Shown: one piece after another, positions 17,075-25,575 of the stretch
Layout of the letters: every line of letters begins with the position of its first letter
Position numbering within the stretch: position 1 is the first letter of the stretch
DNA from: Rhodococcus jostii RHA1
GTDB lineage: Bacteria; Actinomycetota; Actinomycetes; Mycobacteriales; Mycobacteriaceae
DNA length: 64,000 bases
Direction: 5' to 3'
Assembly (NCBI RefSeq): GCF_000014565.1
Contig: NC_008268.1
Location: forward strand, 5,336,501-5,400,500
Position numbers and translations under genes: made by a program
Notes under the pieces: model-generated
What the model was told of the DNA's origin: nothing
The model's database searches: none
Seen by the model: only the letters and a program-made list of their open reading frames with translations

Positions 17075-19366
17075 ATGGCTTTCATGCCCTCCCGGCGAGG
17101 TTCACCGGCCGCTTCCGAGCAGGCCTGGGTGTCGGACACGGCGGTCGGCGACGCCGTCGCGCGTTTCGCGAGTGCCTGGGAGTCCTCGTCGTCCGCGCCC
17201 GATCTGGTCGCCTACCTGCCGGCGTCCCCCGCTCTCCGCCGGGTCACGCTCATCGAACTGGTCAAGGTCGACCTGGAGAACCGCTGGCTGCGCGGCGACC
17301 ACCCGAAACGGCTCGCCCAATACTGTGAGGAGCTGCCCGAACTGCGGCGGTGGCCGCTGCCACCGGACCTGCTGTACGAGGAATTCCATATCCGGCGGCG
17401 CAGCGGGGAGTCGGTCGAGGCGAGCGAATACACGCAGAATTTTCCGGGTCAGGCCGGTCAGCTCGACGAACTGCTCGGCACCGGCGAGTACCAGAGCACC
17501 TCGCTCCACCACGGGGAGAAGGCCTTGACGGTGTCTGCGGGAAGCGCAGGCACCCTCGACGATCTCGAGGTGGGTCAGCGGATCGACGACTTCGACCTGA
17601 TGACCGGTCTCGGCCGGGGCGCGTTCGCGCGGGTGTTCCTCGCCCGGCAGCGGTCGCTGCAGAGGCTGGTCGCGGTGAAGATCTCCCAGGATCACGGCAC
17701 CGAGCCGCAGACCCTGGCCCAGTTCGACCACGACTACATCGTCCGGGTCTTCGATCAACGACTCCTCGCGGGCCGCGACCTGCGACTGCTGTACATGCAG
17801 TACGTGCCGGGGGGAACCCTGCTCGACGTGGTCGGGCGGGTCCGTGAGACTCCGCCGGACTCGCGCAGCGGCGCCGTGCTGCTGGACGCGATCGACCGGG
17901 CGCTGGTGGGCAGGGGCGAGATCCGGCCCAGCGAATCCGGCGTGCGTCAGGAGATCGCGACGCTGAGCTGGCCGGAGGCGGTGTCCTGGCTCGGCCGCCG
18001 GCTGGCGCAGGCGCTCGATTACGCCGGCAGGCACGGCGTCCTCCACCGCGACGTGAAACCGGCAAACGTGTTGCTGACGGCCGAGGGTGTCCCCAAGCTC
18101 GCCGACTTCAACATCAGTTTCAGCGGGAACATCGCGGGTGCGAGCCCGGTCGCGTACTTCGGCGGCTCGCTGGCCTACATGTCACCGGAACAGCTCGAGG
18201 CGATCCACCCGGACCGGCCGGGCACACCCGGCGATCTCGACACCCGCAGCGACCTGTACTCGCTCGCCGTCGTCCTGTGGGAGTTGCTGACCGGCAGAAG
18301 GCCTTTCGACGACAGTGACGCCGAGCTCCACTCCCATCCGCCCGGCGACCGCACCACCCTCGACGCGATGCTCGCGCGGCGGCGGGGGGACGCCGAACCG
18401 GCCGCCGACGAACTGCCCGCCGACTGCCCGAACGCGCTGCGGCGAGTGCTGCTGAAATCGCTGGCGCCGGAACCGAAGGATCGGTTCTCCTCCGGTGCCG
18501 AACTCGCCCAGCAACTCGACGTCTGCCTCGACGCGCACGCCCGCGATCTGGTCGATCCGCCGCCGGGGAGCTGGAACCTGCGGATGCGCCGGTGGACGCA
18601 CCCGATCATGTTCCTGGCCATCGCAGTTCCCAATCTGCTGGCCATCCTCTACAGCTACCACCACAACACCACCCTGATCATCAGCAAGCTGCCGCCCGAC
18701 GCGCAGGAGAGCTTCGAGCGAATCACCCGGATCGACTACACGATTGCATTCCTGATCGGGACCGTGGGCACGCTGTCGATGGTGCTCTACCTGACGGTGG
18801 TGGCCGGCGGTCTGCGCCGGGGGAGGGTGTACTCCGGCGCCCAACTCGCCCGCGCCCGCCGGGACACCCTGCTGCTCGGCCAGCGGTGTGCGCTGCTGTG
18901 TCTGGGGTTGTGGGTGGTCACCGGCATCATCGTGCCGATCACGCTGGAGGTGAGCGGCAGTGAGGTTCCGTGGAACACCGTCGTCCACTTCACCGCGTCA
19001 CAACTGGTCTGCGGGGCGATCGCCGTGGTTTATCCGTTCTTCTTCGTGAACTTCTTCGCCGTGCGCTGCCTGTACCCGGTCTTTCTGCGGCACGGCGAGA
19101 TCAGTGCCTCGGACGCCCGGATGCTGCGGCGGCTCGGGCGGCGCAGCACGTTCTTCCTCGCCGCGGCGGCCGCCGTGCCGTTGCTCGGAATCGCGGGGGC
19201 CACGTTCATTCCCCCGGAGGACCTGCCCCGGGTGATCGTCGCGCTCCGCGTCCTGTGCGTCGGCAGTGTCGTCGCGTTCGTCGGGGCCTACTGGATGTTC
19301 CGGATGCTGTCCGAGGACCTGCAGGCGCTGCATCGCGTCGTCTCCGGTGCGCCGCGACACGAGTGA
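17075..19366 (+). CDS. Membrane serine/threonine protein kinase with DFN motif
   Basis: A 763-residue protein in three parts. An N-terminal region (1-170) is soluble and unlike mycobacterial Pkn proteins, with an ASEYTQNFPGQ segment. A kinase domain spans about 172-495: Gly loop GLGRGAFARVF, Lys202 in AVKI, catalytic loop HRDVKPAN with D326, then ADFN at residues 343-346 where DFG is expected, and SPEQLEA. The C-terminal 250 residues carry about six membrane helices. The metal-binding Asp of the motif (D344) is kept and only the Gly is Asn. The usual bacterial layout has one helix plus an extracellular sensor; here there is a polytopic domain instead. It starts 23 bases after the TetR gene, and its stop abuts the stop of mntH. 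An alternative ATG lies at 17084. Confidence 0.9.
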   Translation: MAFMPSRRGSPAASEQAWVSDTAVGDAVARFASAWESSSSAPDLVAYLPASPALRRVTLIELVKVDLENRWLRGDHPKRLAQYCEELPELRRWPLPPDLLYEEFHIRRRSGESVEASEYTQNFPGQAGQLDELLGTGEYQSTSLHHGEKALTVSAGSAGTLDDLEVGQRIDDFDLMTGLGRGAFARVFLARQRSLQRLVAVKISQDHGTEPQTLAQFDHDYIVRVFDQRLLAGRDLRLLYMQYVPGGTLLDVVGRVRETPPDSRSGAVLLDAIDRALVGRGEIRPSESGVRQEIATLSWPEAVSWLGRRLAQALDYAGRHGVLHRDVKPANVLLTAEGVPKLADFNISFSGNIAGASPVAYFGGSLAYMSPEQLEAIHPDRPGTPGDLDTRSDLYSLAVVLWELLTGRRPFDDSDAELHSHPPGDRTTLDAMLARRRGDAEPAADELPADCPNALRRVLLKSLAPEPKDRFSSGAELAQQLDVCLDAHARDLVDPPPGSWNLRMRRWTHPIMFLAIAVPNLLAILYSYHHNTTLIISKLPPDAQESFERITRIDYTIAFLIGTVGTLSMVLYLTVVAGGLRRGRVYSGAQLARARRDTLLLGQRCALLCLGLWVVTGIIVPITLEVSGSEVPWNTVVHFTASQLVCGAIAVVYPFFFVNFFAVRCLYPVFLRHGEISASDARMLRRLGRRSTFFLAAAAAVPLLGIAGATFIPPEDLPRVIVALRVLCVGSVVAFVGAYWMFRMLSEDLQALHRVVSGAPRHE

Positions 19367-20629
19367 TCAGGCCGAGCCCGTGAATGTCAGCCACAGCAGC
19401 GACACGTTGAGCACGACGATCAGCGACGCCGCCACCCAGGCGGCGACCGTGGTGGCCGTCGCGTTGCGGTGGACGCCCATCAGGTCGTGGCTCGACGTCA
19501 TCCGCACGAGTGGAATCACCGCGAACGGGATGCACAGGCTGAGCACCACCTGACTGAGGACGAGCGCGAACGTGGGATCCACGCCGACCGCCAGCACGAC
19601 CAGTGCGGGAATCAGGGTGACCACCCGGCGTAGCAGCAGCGGGATGCGCATCGACAGCAGGCCGTACATGATCTCGGAGCCGGCGGCGCAGCCGATCGAC
19701 GTGGACGCCAGGCCGGAAGCCAGCAGTCCGACGGCGAAGATGACGGCGACGGTGGGGCCGAGCGAACTCTGGATCGCGGCGTGCGCGCCGTCGATCGAAT
19801 CGGTGCCGGGGATGCCGCTCAGGGCCGAGGCGGCGAGCAGCAGCATGCCGATGTTCACTGCGCCCGCCACGATCAGCGCACCGACCACGTCCCACTTCGT
19901 CACCCGTAGCAGCCGCGCGAGGCGTGGTCCTTCCAGGTCGTTCCCGTGCCGGTCGCGGGCGAGGGCGGAGTGCAGGTAGATCGCGTGCGGCATCACGGTG
20001 GCGCCGAGCATGCTCGCGGCGAGCAGGACCGTCTCGGTGCCCTCGAAACGCGGCACGAGTCCGGCGAGCGCGTCCGTGCCCGACACGTCGGTGAACGCGA
20101 GCCCGGTGAGGAACCCGACGGTGATGATCGTCAGGAGTCCCATCACGACGAACTCGAACGTCCGCTGACCGCGGCGACTCTGGATCGACAGGATGCCCAT
20201 CGATACGACGCCCGTGATCAGGCCTCCGGCGAAGAGGGGAACGCCGAACAGGAGATTGAGTGCGATCGCGCCGCCGATCACCTCGGCGAGGTCGGTGGCG
20301 ACGGCCATCGCCTCCGCCTGCAGCCAGAACGCGCGACGGTTACCGGTCCTCAGGCGGGTCCCCAGCATTTCGGGCAGTGATTTGCCAGTGACCAGCCCGA
20401 GTTTCGCGGAGAGGTACTGCACCAGCACGGCCATGGCGTTGGCGAGCACGAGGACCCAGACGAGCAGGTACCCGTACTTCGCGCCCGCGGTGAGGTTGGC
20501 GGCCACGTTTCCGGGGTCGACGTACGCGATGGCCGCCACGAAGGCGGGCCCGAGGAGCGCGACCGTTCGGATACTGCCCTTGCGGGGCGTGCGGCGCGGG
20601 AGGAGAGGGCGGGGTGCCTCGATGCTCAC
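19367..20629 (-). CDS. mntH: NRAMP divalent metal-ion transporter
   Basis: A 420-residue, eleven-helix transporter that takes up Mn2+ (and Fe2+) with protons. It has the family's metal-site motif DPGN at residues 38-41 in helix 1 and MPHA in helix 6, plus the consensus region around GTVLLAASMLGATVMPH. Bacterial MntH is of this length. It is convergent with the kinase gene, with the two stop codons directly adjacent. A good promoter lies upstream (20680-20709). No clear MntR or DtxR box was recognised. Confidence 0.95.
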   Translation of the reverse strand: MSIEAPRPLLPRRTPRKGSIRTVALLGPAFVAAIAYVDPGNVAANLTAGAKYGYLLVWVLVLANAMAVLVQYLSAKLGLVTGKSLPEMLGTRLRTGNRRAFWLQAEAMAVATDLAEVIGGAIALNLLFGVPLFAGGLITGVVSMGILSIQSRRGQRTFEFVVMGLLTIITVGFLTGLAFTDVSGTDALAGLVPRFEGTETVLLAASMLGATVMPHAIYLHSALARDRHGNDLEGPRLARLLRVTKWDVVGALIVAGAVNIGMLLLAASALSGIPGTDSIDGAHAAIQSSLGPTVAVIFAVGLLASGLASTSIGCAAGSEIMYGLLSMRIPLLLRRVVTLIPALVVLAVGVDPTFALVLSQVVLSLCIPFAVIPLVRMTSSHDLMGVHRNATATTVAAWVAASLIVVLNVSLLWLTFTGSA

Positions 20630-20679
20630 GGAGCTCCTGGTCCTGGTCTGTCGATCTACCTGCTGATTCGTATCTCCGC

Positions 20680-20709
20680 ACTATAGATTTAGGTATGGCG
20701 AACTTTCAA
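20680..20709 (-). promoter_or_regulatory. Sigma-A promoter for mntH
   Basis: Read on the minus strand: -35 TTGAAA (20704-20709), an 18-base spacer, then -10 TATAGT (20680-20685). Transcription would start about 45 bases upstream of the mntH ATG. This is among the best-matching promoters in the window. Confidence 0.65.
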
Positions 20710-20749
20710 GCGTGGGGTGCGGATCGGCTCGGAAATGCCACCCCGGCGC

Positions 20750-20772
20750 TATATTGACTAGAACGTGTTCTA
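20750..20772 (+). promoter_or_regulatory. KstR-type operator overlapping promoter of the HsaA-like gene
   Basis: The palindrome TAGAACGTGTTCTA (20759-20772) fits the KstR cholesterol-regulon consensus TnnAACnnGTTnnA at every fixed position. A -10-like TATATT (20750-20755) sits four bases upstream, so the box would cover the transcription start. It also overlaps the GTG at 20765, which argues for the ATG at 20795 as the true start. Confidence 0.75.
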
Positions 20773-20794
20773 CTCGCGGTGGAAGGGAGTCCTG

Positions 20795-21970
20795 ATGGGT
20801 CGGGTTCTCGACAGAATCGAAGTCGTCGCCGAGGAGATTCGCGGGCAGGCGGTCCAGTCGGAGGCGGACTGCCGGCTCACCGACGCCGCCGCAGGCCTCC
20901 TGCGCGACTCCGGGGCGATCCGGTTGCTGCAGCCCAGGCTCTACGGCGGCTACGAGGTGCACCCCCGCGAGTTCGCCGAGACCGTCATGGGAGTCGCCGC
21001 ACTCGACGGTGCGAGCGGATGGGTCACCGGGATCGTCGGCGTGCACCCGTGGGAACTGGCGTTCGCCGACCCGCAGGTGCAGGAGGAGATCTGGGGCGAG
21101 GACAACGACACGTGGATGGCGTCGCCGTATGCGCCCATGGGTGTCGCGACACCGGTCGACGGCGGGTACGTACTGAAGGGACGATGGTCGTTCTCGTCCG
21201 GAACCGACCACTGTCAGTGGGCCTTCCTCGGGGCGATGGTCGGCGACGGCGAGGGTGGCATCGCGACGCCCTCGTCGCTGCACGTGATTCTGCCGCGCAC
21301 CGACTATCAGATCGTCGAGGACACGTGGGACGTCATCGGCCTGCGCGGAACGGGAAGCAAGGACCTGATCGTCGACGGTGCATTCGTCCCGGGATACCGG
21401 ACGTTGAACGCGGCGAAGGTGATGGACGGGCGTGCGCAGAAGGAGGCGGGCAGGCCGGAGCCGTTGTTCAACATGCCGTACTCCTGCATGTTCCCGCTCG
21501 GCATCACCGCCGCCGTCATCGGCATCACCGAGGGCGCGCTGGCCTGTCACATCGCGGTGCAGAAGGACCGCGTCGCCATCACGGGCCAGAAGATCAAGGA
21601 GGATCCCTACGTGCTCAGTGCGATAGGAGAATCCGCCGCCGAGATCAATGCGTCGCGGGTGTCCCTCATCGAGACCGCCGACCGGTTCTACGACAAGGTA
21701 GACGCGGGCAAGGAGATCACGTTCGAGGAGCGGGCGATCGGACGCCGCACCCAGATTGCCGCGGCCTGGCGTGCGGTGCGTGCCGCGGACGAGATCTTCG
21801 CGCGCGCCGGCGGTGGCGCGTTGCACTACAAGACTCCGATGCAACGGTTCTGGCGGGACGCGCACGCCGGCCTGGCCCACGCGGTTCACGTTCCCGGCCC
21901 CACCAACCACGCGAGCGCGCTCACCCAGCTCGGCGGCGAACCGCAGGGGATGATGCGCGCCATGATCTGA
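20795..21970 (+). CDS. HsaA-like flavin-dependent monooxygenase (acyl-CoA dehydrogenase fold)
   Basis: A 391-residue group D flavin monooxygenase. From memory it matches mycobacterial HsaA (3-hydroxy-9,10-seco-androstatriene-dione 4-hydroxylase) in SGAIRLLQP, the GVHPWELAF-like and WGED...SPYAPMG segments, WSFSSGTDHCQW, GLRGTGSKDL and a late RFWRDAHAG. HsaA is 394 residues. Such enzymes use reduced flavin from a separate reductase to hydroxylate phenolic rings. The KstR-type box at its promoter supports a steroid-linked role. However, no hsaB, hsaC or hsaD is near, so it may be a paralogue acting on another phenolic or steroid intermediate. A GAAGGGAG ribosome binding site precedes the ATG. 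Confidence 0.85.
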   Translation: MGRVLDRIEVVAEEIRGQAVQSEADCRLTDAAAGLLRDSGAIRLLQPRLYGGYEVHPREFAETVMGVAALDGASGWVTGIVGVHPWELAFADPQVQEEIWGEDNDTWMASPYAPMGVATPVDGGYVLKGRWSFSSGTDHCQWAFLGAMVGDGEGGIATPSSLHVILPRTDYQIVEDTWDVIGLRGTGSKDLIVDGAFVPGYRTLNAAKVMDGRAQKEAGRPEPLFNMPYSCMFPLGITAAVIGITEGALACHIAVQKDRVAITGQKIKEDPYVLSAIGESAAEINASRVSLIETADRFYDKVDAGKEITFEERAIGRRTQIAAAWRAVRAADEIFARAGGGALHYKTPMQRFWRDAHAGLAHAVHVPGPTNHASALTQLGGEPQGMMRAMI

Positions 21971-21974
21971 AAGC

Positions 21975-22010
21975 GCCGGGAGGCCGAGGCGCGCGCCTCG
22001 GCCTCCCGGC
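21975..22010. terminator. Perfect 36-bp palindromic bidirectional terminator
   Basis: Two 18-base arms (GCCGGGAGGCCGAGGCGC and its exact complement) meet with no spacer, between the convergent HsaA-like and metY genes. It has no long U-run. It fits the GC-rich, bidirectional hairpins common in actinomycetes. Confidence 0.85.
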
Positions 22011-22016
22011 ATCGGA

Positions 22017-23318
22017 TCAGACTGCGGCTGCGGCGAACCCGGTCTCGAGGTCGGTGAGGATGTCGTCGATACCCTCGATGCCGACGGCCAGCCGGACCAG
22101 TCCGGGCGTCACACCGGCGGCGAGCTGCTCCTCCGGGGTGAGCTGCGAGTGCGTCGTGGACGCCGGGTGGATCACCAGCGATCGCACGTCGCCGATGTTC
22201 GCGACGTGGCTGTGCAGGGTGAGCGCGTTGACGAACTTCTTGCCGGCATCGACACCGCCGGCCAGTTCGAATGTCACGATCGCACCCGGACCCTTCGGGG
22301 TGAGCTGCTGTGCGCGCTCGTGCCACTGCGAGGACGGCAGACCCGCGTAGGCCACGGATGTGACCTCCGGGCGGGCCTCGAGGAACTCGGCCACCTTCTG
22401 GGCGTTGGCGACGTGCCGCTCCACGCGCAGGCTGAGGGTCTCGATGCCCTGCGCGATGAGGAACGCGTTGAACGGGGCGACCGCGGAACCCAGGTCGCGC
22501 AGCAACTGAACGCGCGCCTTCAGCGCGTAGGCCGGGGCGCCGAGGTCCGCGAAGACGACACCGTGGTAGCTCGGGTCCGGGGTGGTGAAGTTGCCGTGGC
22601 GGCCCTGGGTCCAGTCGAACGTGCCGCCGTCGACGATGACACCGGCGATCGCCGTGCCGTGACCACCGAGGTACTTGGTGGCCGAGTGCACCACGATGTC
22701 GGCGCCGTGCTTCAGTGGCTGCAGCAGATACGGTGTGGCCACCGTGTTGTCGACGATCAGCGGGATTCCGTTGTCGTGGCCGACCTTCGAGATTCCCGCG
22801 ATGTCCAGGATGTGATTCTTCGGGTTGGCGATCGTCTCACCGTAGAACGCCTTCGTGTTCGGGCGGACGGCGCTGCGCCACTGCTCGAGGTCGTCGGGGT
22901 CCTCGACGAACGAGACCTCGATGCCGAGCTTGGGCAACGTGTAGTGGAAGAGGTTGTAGGTGCCGCCGTACAGGTACGGGCTCGAGACGATGTGGTCGCC
23001 CACCTCCGCGAGGTTCAGCACCGCAAAGGTTTCCGCCGCCTGCCCGGAGGACAGCAGCAGGGCGGCGACGCCGCCTTCGAGGGCGGCGATGCGCTGCTCG
23101 ACCGCGTCCTGGGTGGGGTTCATGATGCGGGTGTAGATGTTGCCCGGCTCGGCCAGACCGAACAGCGCGGCAGCGTGATCGGTGCTGTCGAACGTGTACG
23201 AGGTGGTCTGGTAGATCGGCAGCGCCCGCGCCTTGGTGGTCGCGTCGGACGTCTGCCCGGCGTGGATCTGCTTGGTCTCGAACGACCAGTTGACGGTGGG
23301 ATCGATGCTCTCGGTCAC
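22017..23318 (-). CDS. metY: O-acetylhomoserine sulfhydrylase
   Basis: A 433-residue PLP enzyme of the Cys/Met metabolism family. It makes homocysteine from O-acetylhomoserine and sulfide in methionine synthesis. The PLP lysine is K215 in HSATKYLGGHG. NPTQDAVEQRIAALEGG and the YTRIMNPT phosphate-site region are also present. At over 420 residues it is MetY-like rather than the shorter MetB/MetC type. The start is GTG. It lies 40 bases downstream of the OsmC-like gene on the same strand, so the two form an operon behind a structured leader. No metX is visible in the window. Confidence 0.93.
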   Translation of the reverse strand: MTESIDPTVNWSFETKQIHAGQTSDATTKARALPIYQTTSYTFDSTDHAAALFGLAEPGNIYTRIMNPTQDAVEQRIAALEGGVAALLLSSGQAAETFAVLNLAEVGDHIVSSPYLYGGTYNLFHYTLPKLGIEVSFVEDPDDLEQWRSAVRPNTKAFYGETIANPKNHILDIAGISKVGHDNGIPLIVDNTVATPYLLQPLKHGADIVVHSATKYLGGHGTAIAGVIVDGGTFDWTQGRHGNFTTPDPSYHGVVFADLGAPAYALKARVQLLRDLGSAVAPFNAFLIAQGIETLSLRVERHVANAQKVAEFLEARPEVTSVAYAGLPSSQWHERAQQLTPKGPGAIVTFELAGGVDAGKKFVNALTLHSHVANIGDVRSLVIHPASTTHSQLTPEEQLAAGVTPGLVRLAVGIEGIDDILTDLETGFAAAAV

Positions 23319-23358
23319 GAGTGGTGTGCTCCAGATTCGGTGAGGTGGATGTGGTGAA

Positions 23359-23886
23359 TCAGTTGTCGCCGGTGAGTGTTTCGACCACGGTGTGGACCGG
23401 GGTCTGGTTTCGGGTCAGGTCGAGGACGGGGCAGTGCGCATCCACCGCCTCTTGCAGTTCGAGGTAGCGCTCCCGCGATTCCGGGCCGGTCAGCGTCACG
23501 ACGACGCGCACTTCGCCGAACCCGGCACGGACGGCGTCGTCGAAGCCGAAGAACCCGCGCACGTCGAGGTCGCCCTCCGCGCGCGCCGAGATATCGTCGA
23601 CACGGACACCGAGCTTCTCGGCCCAGAATCGGTACGTGACCACCTGGCAGGAGAGCAGCGACGCGAGGTAGTACTCCACGGGATTGGCCGCCGAATTGTC
23701 GCCGCCGAGCGCCGGCGGCTCGTCCACCTCGACGCTGTACTTGCCGAGCGTGACGGTGCTCGCGACGGCGTCGTGCGCCTGTGCGGAGGCGCGGAAGACG
23801 ACGTGAGCGTTCGCGGAATCCTCGGACACGGCGTCGCGGGTGACGCCGATGACCGATGCGAGATGCGAAACGGATGCAGTGGTCAT
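23359..23886 (-). CDS. OsmC/Ohr-family protein
   Basis: A 175-residue OsmC-type protein. The family reduces organic hydroperoxides with a pair of redox cysteines. Here one Cys is in LLSCQVVTYRFWAEKLGV and a second is in DAHCPVLDLTRN, at the two expected positions. It is encoded directly upstream of metY, suggesting a role in sulfur or thiol stress. The upstream leader contains a possible 35-codon ORF whose TAA overlaps this gene's AAGGA ribosome binding site. Confidence 0.88.
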   Translation of the reverse strand: MTTASVSHLASVIGVTRDAVSEDSANAHVVFRASAQAHDAVASTVTLGKYSVEVDEPPALGGDNSAANPVEYYLASLLSCQVVTYRFWAEKLGVRVDDISARAEGDLDVRGFFGFDDAVRAGFGEVRVVVTLTGPESRERYLELQEAVDAHCPVLDLTRNQTPVHTVVETLTGDN

Positions 23887-23900
23887 GACAGTACGAATCC

Positions 23901-24008
23901 TTAGAAAACGAGGGTGTGCAGGAAGAACCCGGCGTGAAACGTCACGCCGGGACGGGTCCGATCAGGAGATCGGACACCTCGAGGTACACACCAGTGCGAA
24001 ATCGACAT
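23901..24008 (-). CDS. Possible 35-aa leader peptide upstream of osmC-metY
   Basis: A short ORF (ATG at 24008, TAA at 23901-23903) whose stop overlaps the ribosome binding site of the OsmC-like gene (TAAGGA). It begins MSISHWCVPRG. It spans two perfect hairpins (23928-23951 and 23956-23975), so its translation would decide whether they can fold. No good ribosome binding site is seen before its own ATG. It may therefore be a coupling or attenuation ORF, or chance. I see no cysteine or methionine cluster to name a stalling signal. Confidence 0.35.
   Translation of the reverse strand: MSISHWCVPRGVRSPDRTRPGVTFHAGFFLHTLVF
23928..23975 (-). terminator. Two perfect hairpins in the osmC-metY leader, candidate attenuator
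   Basis: On the minus-strand RNA the first hairpin has 8-bp arms GTCCGATC / GATCGGAC with a 4-base loop (23956-23975). The second has 10-bp arms CCCGGCGTGA / TCACGCCGGG with a 4-base loop (23928-23951) and is followed by the pyrimidine run TTCTTCC. The second looks like a terminator placed before the operon's first gene. No SAM riboswitch was recognised. Confidence 0.5.
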
Positions 24009-24116
24009 GGCGACGCCGCGTCAGCAGTTCACCTGAGTCGAGCACGCCGGATTCGGTCACGGATCAGACTGTAACCGCACGACACGCATTCCGACCAGTC
24101 CCATAGGAAATTCTGT

Positions 24117-25526
24117 TCACGGAGTGGGCAGCGCGCGGCACAGGGCGTCCAGAGTGGCCGAGAAACGCGCGGACGACGGCGTGCTGTAGCCGACGACGAG
24201 TCCGTCGGGCCGGTCCGAGGGACCGTCCGGATGACGGAACGTGCGCAGACCCTCCACTGCGAGACCGAGGGCTGCGGCCCGGTCGAGGGTGGCCGCCTCG
24301 GTCCCGTCGGGAAGTTCGAGTACGGCGTGCAGACCGGCCGCGATGCCGGTGACGTGCACGTGTGGTGCACGGGCGGCGAGGGTTTCGACGAGGCTGTCGC
24401 GGCGACGACGGTAGAGGGTGCGCATCCTGCGGACGTGCCGATCGAATGCGCCGCTCTCGATGAAGTCTGCCAGGGTGAGCTGGTCCGTCGAGCTGACCCA
24501 TCTCTCGTATCCGCCCTTGACTGCCAGGACGCGGTCGATCAGGCGTTCCGGCAGCACCATCCAGCCCACGCGGATCGCGGGGGAGAGGGTCTTGCTCACC
24601 GTGCCCAGATAGGCCACCTCGTCCGGGGCCAGGCCCTGCAGGGCGCCGACGGGTTGGCGGTCGTACCGGAACTCCCCGTCGTAATCGTCCTCGATCACGA
24701 TCGCCCCCGTCACACGTGCCCATTCGACGAAAGCCGTTCTCCTGCTGGGATGGAGTGGCCCGCCGGTGGGGAATTGATGCGCCGGGGTGAGTAACGCCGC
24801 CGACAGTTGCCTGCCTGTCGCATCCGGGGGTTGCGCTCCGCGGTTGTCGAGGTGCAGGGGGACGGTGGAGACGCCGGCGTCGCCGAGAAGTTCGCGATGA
24901 AGATGCAGCCCGTACCCTTCGACGGCGATCGATCCCTTCACGGCGCGGGCGAGCAACCACAGTCCGTGCCCCGAGCTCGCACTGACCACGATGTGGTCGG
25001 GATCGGTGCGCACTCCTCGTGCACGAGAGAGGTATTCAGCGAGAGCGTGACGGAGCTCGGGACGTCCCCGCGGATCACCCGGTCCGAAGGCGTCGTTGGG
25101 CGCCGCGGTCAATGCGCGGCGGGCCGACGTCATCCAGGCCGTACGAGGAAACTCCCCGACGTCGGGAGAACCGGGCATCAGGCTCAACGCCGGTCGGGGC
25201 GTGGCCGCGGAGCGGGTGCGCGGACGCAGGGCAGGCTCGCCTGCCCGATCGGCGACCCGGGTGCCCGACCCCTGCCGGGCGGTGAGCCAGCCCTCGGCCA
25301 CGAGTTCGGCGTACGCCTCGGCGACGGTGTTGCGGGCGATGCCGAGGTCGAGGGCCAGGGTGCGGGACGGCGGGAGAGTGGTGCCTGCGACGAGCCGTCC
25401 CGATCGAACCGACTCGCGCAGAGCGGAAACCAGGTTCGCGCGCACCCCCTGCGCCCGTCCGCCGCCGGACGCGGTGAGGTCGAGATGGAGGTCGCGGCCC
25501 AGACCCGAATTGGCCCAAGTTTCCAT
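24117..25526 (-). CDS. MocR/PdxR-family regulator (GntR HTH plus aminotransferase-like domain)
   Basis: A 469-residue fusion. The N-terminal GntR winged helix (about residues 25-95) has LPPSRTLALDLGIARNTVAEAYAEL. It is followed by a fold-type I aminotransferase domain (about 115-460) with the PLP lysine in GTVSKTLSPAIRVGW and the IIEDDYDGEFRYDRQP stretch typical of MocR proteins. Such regulators sense PLP or amino compounds and often control the divergent gene. Here the divergent neighbour is the AhpD-like gene, only about 50 bases away. The ATG at 25526 is chosen; a GTG one codon earlier is possible. Confidence 0.92.
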   Translation of the reverse strand: METWANSGLGRDLHLDLTASGGGRAQGVRANLVSALRESVRSGRLVAGTTLPPSRTLALDLGIARNTVAEAYAELVAEGWLTARQGSGTRVADRAGEPALRPRTRSAATPRPALSLMPGSPDVGEFPRTAWMTSARRALTAAPNDAFGPGDPRGRPELRHALAEYLSRARGVRTDPDHIVVSASSGHGLWLLARAVKGSIAVEGYGLHLHRELLGDAGVSTVPLHLDNRGAQPPDATGRQLSAALLTPAHQFPTGGPLHPSRRTAFVEWARVTGAIVIEDDYDGEFRYDRQPVGALQGLAPDEVAYLGTVSKTLSPAIRVGWMVLPERLIDRVLAVKGGYERWVSSTDQLTLADFIESGAFDRHVRRMRTLYRRRRDSLVETLAARAPHVHVTGIAAGLHAVLELPDGTEAATLDRAAALGLAVEGLRTFRHPDGPSDRPDGLVVGYSTPSSARFSATLDALCRALPTP

Positions 25527-25575
25527 CACTGAATTGAACCATACAGATGGGCTATTCCGCGACTACTGTTCTCGT

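Noticed and set aside
20630..20764. MntR or DtxR box before mntH
   Set aside because: Only a weak TTTAGGTAT-like stretch is present, without dyad symmetry. Only the promoter is reported.
23887..24116. SAM-type riboswitch in the osmC-metY leader
   Set aside because: Hairpins are present, but I cannot place the conserved core of SAM-I or SAM-IV. A covariance search would decide.
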